Part shown: one piece after another, positions 33,101-43,000 of the stretch
Numbering within the stretch: position 1 is the first letter of the stretch
Layout: every line of letters begins with the position of its first letter
Assembly (NCBI GenBank): GCA_028456385.1
Contig: JALNQF010000335.1
Coordinates: 1 to 45,311 of the forward strand
Reading direction: 5' to 3'
Length of the DNA: 45,311 nucleotides
From: Ophiosphaerella korrae
Taxonomy: Eukaryota; Ascomycota; Dothideomycetes; Pleosporales; Phaeosphaeriaceae
The notes under the pieces: model-generated
What the model saw: only the letters and a program-made list of their open reading frames with translations
The model's database searches: none
Told to the model about the DNA's origin: nothing
Program-made: the position numbers and the translations under genes

Positions 33101-36100
33101 TTACTTAATACTTAAGTTTTTAGTATTATACCTATTATTATAGATATTACTAGTTATATCTTTATTAAACCTTAGCCTAGCTATAAAGTAGTAATCTATA
33201 AATACTACTAGTATACTCTCTAACTAGCTAAAGTTACGTAGTACTTTACTTCTAGATATATAAACTATACTACCTAGGAAGAGTAAAAAGCTCTTTAAGA
33301 TTATATTAATACTTAAATAGTTAATTTATATAAGAATATAGATAAAATCCTAATCTTAACTAAACTATATTCTCTTATTAATAGCTTAAGAATATACTTA
33401 AACTTATTAAAGTATAATCTATATAGCTATATTATAATAGGTAAAAGTAGGATAGATAATATAAAAGTATACCTTAGAGGGTATAGAATCTTAGTACTCT
33501 AAAATAAATAGTAGGCTAAGAGGGCTATATAGTAAAGTACTTATTAGACCTTTATTACTAGTTAATAGTTTTTTAAAAGAGCTAGTATTTTAACCTATAC
33601 TATAAAATACTTTAAAGTATATAACCTAAGTATACTACTCTCTATATAAGTAGTCTAGTAACATAATATAGATATTCTAATTAATCTAGTATTACTTGTA
33701 GAGAGTAGTACCTAGAATAAAACTTCTCTACTTCTTACTACTACTATTAGCTTATTAGAAGCTTAGCTTAAAGATATAGAGACTACTATTATAGTAGAAG
33801 AGTTATTAGTAAGTATAATAGTCTTACTTACTTCTAACTACTAAACTAATCTATATCTTAAATATATATAATTTTAGTAGTATTTAGAGGTATTAGAATA
33901 GAGCTAAGCTTATAAATATATTATACTAACTATCTCTTTAGTACTATAGTATCTAAAGGATACTATAAAAGGTATAATATTAGTATATTAATATATAATA
34001 GTATATATACTACGCTAGGCTTATATCTAAGCTATATAGGAATACCTTTAATACGTACTAGTATCTCTTTTTATCTTATATCTTAGATTCGATAATAAGT
34101 ATAGTATTACTATAGTATAGATTTTTACGTATTTCTACTAAGTTCTATCTTAATATCTACTATATCCTACTACTCTTTATATATTAAAGTAGTAACTTAG
34201 TACGTAGGCTATAATTAAAGCGTACCTTACTAGCTTAAATAAGTTCCTAGTAGTAAATACTTAGTATAAGAGAACTTAAATAATACTATTTAAAGAGAAA
34301 TACTATAAATTCTAGCTATTATTAATTAAATAAATAAGTCTAAACTATAACTTTAACCTTAGTCTTATTATAGCGCTAGTATTTATTACTATTAATATAA
34401 ATACTAACTAATTCTAAGAAGTATATAACTTTATAATAGACTACTTAGTAGTTAAGAAATATATACGTATAGCTATATACTATAAATTCTATAGTAATAG
34501 TAACTAAAATAGTTAGAAATAAAACTATTCTATCTTTAATAAGCTAAGTATAAATCTAACTAAAGCTTATAGTCTTATTATATAATAAGATAAAACTAAG
34601 GTAAAGTATATAGTAAATAAATAGTTAGCTTATACTAAAAATATAGGCTTTAAGGTATAGATTTACTATTACTTTATAACTAAGTTTTTAACCTCTATTA
34701 GATAGGTTACTACTACTATATACTATATTGTAAAGTTCTAATATAGTTATATACTTAACGCGTTTATCTAATAGAATAGTACTACTATTACTATATACTA
34801 TATTACTATATTATTTAAGTAGTATATATATATAGTATAGGAATTATATAAAAGAGTAAAGAGTATACTTAGTAATATCTTATATATCTAGTAATCTACT
34901 AACCTTCTCTCTATTCTATAGGAAGAAATTATCTATAACCTAGCTAATACTAAACTAGGCTATACGCCTTTCTTTATTAAGTAACTACTTCTAGCTTATA
35001 GAAGTAGTTTTGTTAGTAAATAGATAGTCTAAGTAATATAGTCTAAGAGGCTAAATCTACTTACTATTAAGGACTTAAGTAATATTAACTAAATTTAACG
35101 TTACTACTATAAGGTATAAGAGTTCTTTAATATCCTTTTCCTCTTTATTTACTTTATAAGTAGCTAACTAGGACGCTTTATAGAGATCTTTAGTATCTAG
35201 GTATAGAATATAGTTAAGAATAGTATTTATAACCTATTTATATTTAATAAGCTAGTTATAGTTATTTCTTAATACTATAAGGAGTATAATTAGAATAAGT
35301 TATTAAAAGTAATCTACTACTTTCTCTCTTACTAGATTAGTAAACTACTTATATACTATCTCTAGCTAGTATAGCTATTCTACGTAGCTATTACTAGTAA
35401 CTAAGAGATTTATAGTATATTTCTAGCGTACTACTAGGCCTAGAGTATATTTCTCTAGTTAAATAAAAATAGAGAGTAGTATATAGAATTAACTATATTT
35501 ACTAAAAAGATAAAAGATACTATACTACTCTATTTAGGCTAAGCTATTAGACTAAGTATAATACACTATCTACTTATTACTTTTAGGCGTAGCTAGGACT
35601 AGAGTAAATAAAGGAAACTAGTTACTCTTATACTAGAAGAAGTAGAAGAATCCCTTACTAGTATTAATAAAGAAACTACTAAGAAGTAGTCTAGATATAC
35701 TACTAATACTTGGAAAATAATTTATATAGTAGAAATAGTACTTTAGTTTTATTCTTCTAGTAGTAATACCTTTATATTCTAGAAGATATTATAATAATAG
35801 TATAACAATATAGGTTTTAGGGCGCCTAAGATTAAGAAAACTACTACGTACAACGCGCTTAGTATTTAACACGTAGGAAGAGGTAATATTAATATTAAAC
35901 AAGTCCTACGCGCTAATTTTAGCTATATTACTAACTTCTTAGGTTAATAGCGTAAGGTAATTAAGAGTATAATAGTAGGTAAAGTAGTAGTATCTTATAT
36001 TATAGGAACTAGAAGTAAAAAGAGTCTAACTTTTTTACTTTCTACTCTTTACAATAGGTATAGGTAGACTATACTAGTTATACTACTTATCTCTCTACGT

Positions 36101-38040
36101 TCTAACTTAATATACTAATATAAAAAGTACTTAATATTAACCTTTATTTTTAAGACCTCTAATTTTAATAAAACTATATAAGTAATTTTTATTATACTAG
36201 AATATCTTAGTAGGAAAACCTTTATTACCTTAGTAAACTAACTATAGGATTTAGGGGGCCTAGAGCGTATAGTAGTAGATAAGTATTATTACGTTATCTT
36301 ACCTAACTACAAATATTACCCCTAACTACTTTAGATTTAAGATATAGCCTAATACGTAGTTAGCTTTATACTATTATTAGCTACTATACTAAAAGTATAT
36401 AAAGTAGAAGTACTTAGGTTATTTAGTATTAAAGATACTACCTATACTTTCTATAAACCTACTTCTTAAGTAAATACGTAATATAAAGTAGTAGATCTCT
36501 AGTAAGCTAAAGCTATAGTAGCTAAGGATATAGTAGCCTATATTAAGAAATAATATATAAGTATAAAGAAGATTCTTATATATATTATAATAACTAGATT
36601 AGCTATAGAAATTAGTACTAAGCTAGATTACTTATATTACTATAGAAAACTAAGTAAAGTAGAATAATATAGGATTTAGCTTAAATTTAGATTATAGCTA
36701 AGTAGTATTCTTATTATAATAACTACATTTAGTGCAAGAGTTAATATACCTAATATTACGCTAGTAATTTGTTTTAGGTACTCTAATTATCTAATAATAT
36801 AGTACTAAGAAGTAAAATAAGCTAGTAGAGATAGGAAACTATATATTATACAAATCGTACTTAGATATAAAATCCTTACTTTTTTTAGTAAACTATATAG
36901 TATTAAGAAAGAAGTTATTAATAATATTATTAAATATAGTAGATTAGGTACGTATTATATAAGACGTCTAATTAATAAGTATTTTAATAGTAATAACTAG
37001 TATATATATTATAAGAAATATAAAGAACTATATACTACTTATCTTAGGCTAGCTAACTTAGGCTAGATAAGCTCTAGCGTAGATAACATACCTTAATAGA
37101 TAACGTAGATAGCTTTAGCTTAGACTACTTTTACTAATAAGCTAAAGGTATTAGTAATACTTACTACTTATATATTGTTATTATTACTTATAGATTCTAG
37201 GTAGGTAAGTACTACGTACTATAGTACACTAGGCTTACCTATACCTATTATATTAGTAACGCTACTTTATATATCTTAACTATAAAGCTAGTCCTATACT
37301 AATAGGAGTGTTAGAAAGCTTAAAGAGTATACGTTACTTACTAGCTATTATAAAAAGTAAGCTATTTCTATATCTAATACTAGGCCTAGTAACTTAAGTA
37401 AGAGTAGAGAGGAGAGTACTAAGAAGGCCTATATTACTTATACTCTTACCTAAAATTAGAGTAAAGTCCTAGACTAAAATAAAGAACGCGTATAGCTTAA
37501 ATAAGTAGAACTAAAGTAGATAGCTAAATAGTAAGTATTATACTATTTAATTACTTAAGATAGAGGTATAATAAATATATTAATAAATTAGTTACGTAAT
37601 ACTAGAAAGAGCGCCTTTAAGGTAAATTAGTAGGAGAGTATTATTACTATTATAGCCTACTTATATTAATATACAAGAAATAGATTAAACTAAAAACTAG
37701 TAAAGTAGTAAACTAGCTTAATAAATCTCTAGATTATATATATCTATTTATAATCTTTAATATATAAGTAGTTTTTTAAAAAGAGGATATAATATTAAAG
37801 ACTTATTAGCTAACTAGAATATATAATAAAAGTAAAGAGGAGCTAGATAGAAACTAAGATAAAGACTTTACTAAGTATTTCTAGGATAGTATATAGATTA
37901 GAACTAGGAAGCTACTTATATATATATAGCGTATAACGTAAATTAGATTACTTATACTTTCTTCTTTTACTAAGATAGGATATAAGATACTATAGCTAGT
38001 AGAAGTAAAAAGGATTAAGTTCTTATAATATAAATAGCCT
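33100..38040 (+). pseudogene. RecQ-type helicase, telomere-linked-helicase (TLH) like, RIP-degraded
   Basis: The checkpoints at 33179, 34640, 36005, 36263, 36800 and 36962 all lie in one reading frame, interrupted only by TAA and TAG. The N-terminal part (33160-33480) resembles the degenerate C2H2-type domain of fungal TLH proteins: a KPQPSYKVV start, Tyr at former Cys positions, then a second half with LNLLKYNLYSY. The helicase core follows: Walker A at 36005-36025 reads GTRSKKS (GTGSGKS expected), motif II at 36278-36289 is DKYY (DECH expected), motif III reads LLATILK near 36375, and motif VI at 36800-36840 reads QYQEVKQASRD (QExGRAGRD expected). Each difference is explained by C-to-T or G-to-A. 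Intact relatives unwind DNA and many sit in subtelomeres. The middle (33500-35900) is long and poorly conserved. It cannot make a functional protein. Confidence 0.8.
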
Positions 38041-38152
38041 AGTAGTATTTTTATAATAGTAATAGTATAGTAGTTTTTTTTTAATAGTAATAGTATAGTA
38101 GTTTTTTTATAATAGTAATAGTATAGTAGTATTTTTGTAATAGTAATAGTCT
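38041..38152 (-). repeat. 28-bp tandem array, four units, inverse of the left-flank motif
   Basis: About four units of AGTAGTATTTTTATAATAGT plus AATAGTAT begin near 38041, 38069, 38098 and 38126. Read on the other strand this is the TTACTATTATAAAAATACTAC motif found on the left of the RecQ relic, so the orientation is inverted. Further inverse copies are at about 38285 and 38449. Confidence 0.85.
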
Positions 38153-39480
38153 AACCTATATTTTATAGTACTTTTTTTTATAGGAGTTTATAGAGAGAAT
38201 CTAGCTACTCTAGGTTTATTTATAAATTAGACTACTATAATACCTAATATATATAGAGCTACTAACTATAGTATAATACTTTTATAATAGTAACTATATA
38301 GTAATTTTTTATATTATACGTTTTTTTAAGAGTTTATATTAATATATAGAAGTAATATATTATACTAAGTACTCTATTTACTTTATAACTCTTTATAACC
38401 TAGACTACTATAATACTTAATATATAAAAACCTACTAACTATAGTATAGTATTTCTATAATAGTAATAGTAATATAAATAAATATACTAGCGCTCTTAGC
38501 GCTACTAAGAGTATTAAATTTCTTAAGTAAGTCTCTTACTTTCTCTCTATAACTATACCTACTACTACTTTTATACCTACTTACTTTACTTTAACTACTC
38601 TTCTATTAGAGCTACTTTATATAAGCTATTCTTATTAAAGTAAAAGCTTTACTATATATAAATTACTATATTTTATATATAAACTAACTATAGCTATAGT
38701 AATTACGCTAGTAGTGTAACTTTAGTTATAGGCGTAACTTTAGTTAGCTTACTACTTACTTTATAAAATTACTTAATTTAGCTAAGCTATTACTATTATA
38801 AAAATACTACTCTCTAGTAAGTAAGCTAATAGATCTTTATATTTTTTTATACTAGTTACTATTATAAAAACTTTTCTTATACTCTATACTATAGATATTT
38901 CTTATAGTACTCTATATTACTTCTATCTAGATACTATATTCTAGAGAATTAGGCTATATAAATCCTTAATATATAGGACGTATTTAATACCTAATATAAA
39001 GGATTTAGCTATAATTTTATATAGTTAGCTAAGTTTATATATATAATAGGCCCTACTATTAGAGTATATATCTAAGTTGTACTATATTATACTAAGGGTA
39101 ATATAGCTAATATAGCTAGAGGAGGGAGTATTTTTATAATAGTAACTAGTTACTATTATAGAAATACTACTCCTCTAGTTACTATTATAGAAATACTACT
39201 CTTTTTAGATCTTTATTACTCTTCTATTATACTTATTATAATACTATTCTTAGTCTTTTACTACTCTTATTTAGAATAGAAAACTAATATATACTATAGT
39301 ACCTTAGATATTTTACTAATTCTATTACTATAGCTAATCTAGGCTCGTTAAGCTTTACTAGTATAGACGTTAGTCTACTTACTTTTAGTAGCCCTAATAG
39401 TAATAATAATACTATAATAGTTAATATTAATTTAGGTAAAGATAATAATATAGAATAGGATATACGCACTATAATCTAAG
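38153..39480. other. AT-rich non-coding region with scattered copies of the flank motif
   Basis: No convincing gene was seen; the minus-strand frame at 39284-39469 is a low-complexity Leu/Ile/Ser product. Copies of the motif occur forward at about 38787, 38863, 39153 and 39178 and inverted at about 39127. The inverted copy at 39127 and the forward copy at 39153 stand head to head. AGCGCTCTTAGCGCT near 38490 is a small hairpin. Confidence 0.5.
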
Positions 39481-39499
39481 AGTAAGAAATAAGAGCTAC

Positions 39500-40430
39500 T
39501 CTAGACTAGTTAAAATAATATAGTAATATTCCTATATATTAAACTACTTTTCTAGAGCTCTTTGCTCCTATACCTACTAATATAAGGAACTTAGGTTAGG
39601 TGTATTATTACTTTAGGTACGCTAAAGCTAAAGATTTTAATATATACCTATAAGCTAGTTATATTCCTAAAGATATTTAACTTTTTACTAAGGTCTATAA
39701 GAAGTAAGTAAAGATAGCTAGCTTAGAAAAGGCTTCTAGGCCTAAACTAAAGTATATTAAAGTAAATATTAAAAAGTTTTAGTATATAGATTGTAAAGAC
39801 CTTAAAGTTCTTATTAGCGCTCTTATAAATAACTTTAAGATTACTATATTAGAAAATTAGGCTATTATAGTTAACTTATATACTAATACGTAGTTCTACC
39901 TAGATAATACGCCTTTTTATAGCTATATAATAAGCTTATTACTTTATACTAATTAGGTTAATTACTTACTTAAGCTATATAATTATACCTTAGGGGGCTT
40001 ATATACTATAAACAAGAAGCGCTAGTAGCTAAAGTATATTAAGTTAAGAGCCTATACTATAGAAGCTATTTAGTAAGTACTAGATAAACCTATACAACGT
40101 ACTATACTAACTATCTTTACTTAGAAGTAGTAAGAGTAAGACTATTTAAAGATATTAGCTAACTTTATATAAGAGTAAAAGTAGATTAAAGAGAAAGCCT
40201 AATAAGCTAAAAAGTAAAAAGCTATAGTAAATTAGAATACTACTATTAAGCTTACGCGTACTAAGATTATAGCTACTATTACAAGATACGAGCTTAGGAA
40301 TAAGTAGGAGATAATTATTAATTAAAGAGCTATCTAAGCTAAGCTACTTATATATAGTAGAGTAGCTTAAATAGCTTATATAGCTTACTTACTACTATAG
40401 GCTTACCTAAATTATATAGAGCGAAGCTCT
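39500..40430 (+). pseudogene. unidentified degenerate coding region
   Basis: A long plus-strand frame with only TAA and TAG stops reads as credible protein. Segments include LFAPIPTNIRNLGQVYYYFR (about 39560-39620), a basic KKQVKIASLEKASRPKLKYI stretch (about 39700-39765), a DCKDLKVLISALINNFKI segment (about 39790-39845) and a Lys/Gln-rich helix towards 40250. Composition is that of a soluble, partly coiled-coil protein. I do not recognise it. It follows the RecQ relic in the same orientation but with about 1.4 kb between. Confidence 0.4.
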
Positions 40431-40699
40431 AACTTATAATATACCCTTTAGGTAAGCTGCGTAGTAGAGCTATTTAATAAGTTTTGTAGTAGTTATCTAA
40501 ACTTAGTTAAAAACACTTTTACCTACAATTCTATTTGTTTTAGGCTTATACGCGGGTACTAAGCGCTCGTGCGCTACGCGTAGTATATTTAGAGTTTTCT
40601 TAGCCTTGTAAACTCTTTAGTAACTATTATTATAGCTATTATAAGTTGCTGTTTTTAAAGCTTTTAAAGCTTGCTTTTTATGTTAGTAATTGTTATACT

Positions 40700-40784
40700 A
40701 ACTTATTCTTGTAGAGTAAAGCTAAGAAAGCTACTTGCGCTTATATATCTTGCTCCTATACTACCTCTAAAGCTGCTACCGCTG

Positions 40785-40817
<33 letters not shown>

Positions 40818-41490
40818 AGAAGAAGAAGAAGCGCACTAAAAAGACTCTAGTGCCGTAGACGCTCTTACTTCTACTTTCTTATACCTCCTCTCTTAAGGGG
40901 GTTGTAGGTACTCTCTATAAGGAGCCCTACCTCTACTACGCTTATAGCGCGTTAGTAGGCTACTCTAATAGGAGCTACTATAACTCTTTTAGGGAGGAGG
41001 TTTAGCGTTATATACGCTGTACTACTAGTAGCTACAGCTACGTTCCTATATAAGTTGATTTAAAAAACTACTCTAGCTCTTTAATTTAATATTAGTTAAC
41101 TAACTTGTATTATAGCCCTAAGATTACTTACTATGCTACTATTACCTTTATTACTACCTAGGCCTATAAAGCTCTAGAGAAAGAGCTTAAGGCTCTCTAA
41201 AAGACTTTCTATATACTACTTAATAAGGTTGTAGAAGAGACTCTAGGTCTTTAAACTCTTCTACTACCCCTACCTCTACCTCTACTTTAGCCTACGCCTA
41301 TACCTACGCCTACTCCTACTCTTACCTCTACTTAAGACTTTACTACTACTACGCTTACTAACGCTACCTTTACAATAAAGGCTATTACTACTCTACTAGC
41401 TAGAGACGCTTAAGCTAAGGAAGCTTTTGCGCGTTATTTACGCGTAAGAGTACTTCTTAATAAGTTTATTAATCTTATATTTTAAATAGA
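40700..41490 (+). pseudogene. unidentified low-complexity coding-like region (Thr tract, KKKK, Pro/Thr repeats)
   Basis: The plus-strand frame has an Ala/Thr tract encoded by an ACT repeat (about 40785-40817), four Lys, then YKEPYLYYAYSALVGYSNRS and a helix ALEKELKALQKTFYILLNKV (about 41170-41230). A PLPLPLL and PTPIPTPTPTLTST tract follows near 41260-41330, then a helix with RDAQAKEAFARYLRVRVLL. It is broken by TAG and TAA codons. The region keeps more CG than the left half of the window. Family unknown; it borders the 3' end of the Copia element, so it may belong to another inserted element. Confidence 0.35.
40785..40817 (+). repeat. ACT trinucleotide microsatellite
   Basis: About eleven uninterrupted ACT/CTA units, followed by AAG repeats. 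In the likely frame it codes for Thr then Lys. Confidence 0.95.
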
Positions 41491-41619
41491 TACCCTATTT
41501 TAAGCTTAGCTCTAAGCTTTAGCTCTACGCTTTAGCGCTTTAATTTAAAGACTTCTTTATAGCTCTATGCTCTACTTTTATAATTTTTGTAACTTAAGCT
41601 TAGCTTATATATCTTTAAG

Positions 41620-42300
41620 GTTAAGGTAAGCTTTAAATCTCTTAAACTACTACTCTAAGAGGTGCTTAGTTAGGCTATCTACTAGTATCTCGCTTGTTAG
41701 TATATAAGAGACTTAAAATAAGCCTCTAGCGTACTCTTGTCTTAGCTACATATTCTATATATCTACGTAACGTAAGCGCGTTATTACTCTCTTATTTTTG
41801 CCTACAACAAGTCTAATTATTTACTAATTATTGTAGAAGATTATCTAAGTAGCTCCTAGGTCTAATATAAGCTCTTAAAAGAGCCTTTTTAGTGCTATTA
41901 CCTCTTTACTTACGTACTTAAGCACAAGTAGCTTAGCTTTAGTAGTAGAGGTAGTTACTATAGCTTGTTACGCTACCTTCTATATTACTACTCTACTAAA
42001 GAGTATTATAATATAGCTATAAGATAAGTAGCGCGTTACTAGATTGTTAGTAAATAACGCGTCTCTGCATATAAGTAGCTTAGTACCTTACTACTTACTA
42101 TCTTACTACTTGCTATACTAGACTAATAGGTGCTAAGTTCTATATAAGTAAACAATAACTTAGTTTACTACTTTAAGATACTTTTAGCTTAGATTTATAA
42201 GATATTAAGAGAGCTTAGTAGCTATAAATATAACGTCTAGTTGCACTATTATTACTATATACAAGATAGATCCTACTTACTCCTAGTAGTCCTTGATTTT
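41620..42300 (-). pseudogene. pol: Copia RNase H
   Basis: From about 42290 down, the minus strand shows the VGSILYIVIIVQLDV segment that links RT to RNase H, then KLLIYRDALFTNNLVTR (the SDADWAGD-type position), TTSTTKAKLLVLKYVSKE (the S-S-T-E-A-E-Y position) and a C-terminal LTKxL-type end with LEQQFKRFKAYLNLKDI. RNase H removes the RNA strand during reverse transcription. Acidic residues are partly replaced (Glu to Lys). RIP-type stops are frequent. Confidence 0.85.
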
Positions 42301-43000
42301 ACGCTTTAAGGCCTCTCCTTTACTTAGCTACAGCTCCTCTACTAGTAATAGAGTTGCTAGAAAGCTTGTAGAGCTTATAAGATCGAACTTTTTTACTATC
42401 TTATTAATATACTTATTGTAGACGAGCGTAATAGTCTTATCTAGCTAACTCTATATTACTTGTACGCCTAGGAACTAGCTTACTAGGCCTTTATCTTCTA
42501 TATTATAGGCTTGTTTAATTCTCTTAATAATTTAGCGAGCTTCTAATTAGTAGATTTTGTAATATATTACTAATATATCGTTAACGTAGAAGAGAAGGAG
42601 TATTTTACGCTCCTTATTGTAAAACAAGTACGGCTCTTCTATTAAGACTATAAGGCTAGCTTGTTTAAGCGTTCTTAAGAGCTCCTTATACTAAAGGAGT
42701 AGTAAGTCTTTAAGGCTATATAGCGCTCGATTAAGCTTAACGTACTTGCTAGCTACTTTAAACCTATCTAGGAGCTTATAGATAACTACTAGTTAATAAT
42801 CTCTATATACGTAGAGGAAAGCTCTAATAATGTTATACTAAGCTACTTCTAGGTTAAACTTAGCTACAATCGCTATTACAGTTCGAAACGAGCGCGCTGC
42901 TAACGTAGTAGCGTAAGTTAATTGTATTAAATTAATTGTATTAAATTAATTATTTAGAGGTCTCTGCGTACTACAATCTAAGCTTTACACTTAAGAAAGT
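42300..43000 (-). pseudogene. pol: Copia reverse transcriptase
   Basis: Minus-strand landmarks in order: ATTLAARSFRTVIAIVAKFN (about 42840-42900), LNRALYSLKD (about 42705-42735, RALYGLK in relatives), EEPYLFYNKERK and the catalytic box YVND at 42577-42588 (YVDD expected, Asp to Asn), then SQFLGVQVI (about 42470-42490). Spacing is normal for Copia RT. In a live element it would copy the RNA to DNA. A 14-bp duplication at 42921-42948 lies near the 5' end of this domain and is not a multiple of three. Confidence 0.87.
42921..42948. repeat. 14-bp direct duplication in Copia RT
   Basis: ATTGTATTAAATTA occurs twice back to back. It shifts the frame by 14 bases just upstream of the RT palm, so it is probably a post-insertion replication-slippage event. 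Confidence 0.85.

Noticed and set aside
31288..39200. Telomere-proximal end from the RecQ helicase
   Set aside because: No TTAGGG or CCCTAA arrays, even mutated, were found; subtelomeric location is only suggested by gene type.
39284..39469. Minus-strand 61-codon frame
   Set aside because: Low-complexity Leu/Ile/Ser product in AT-rich DNA with no upstream or downstream support.
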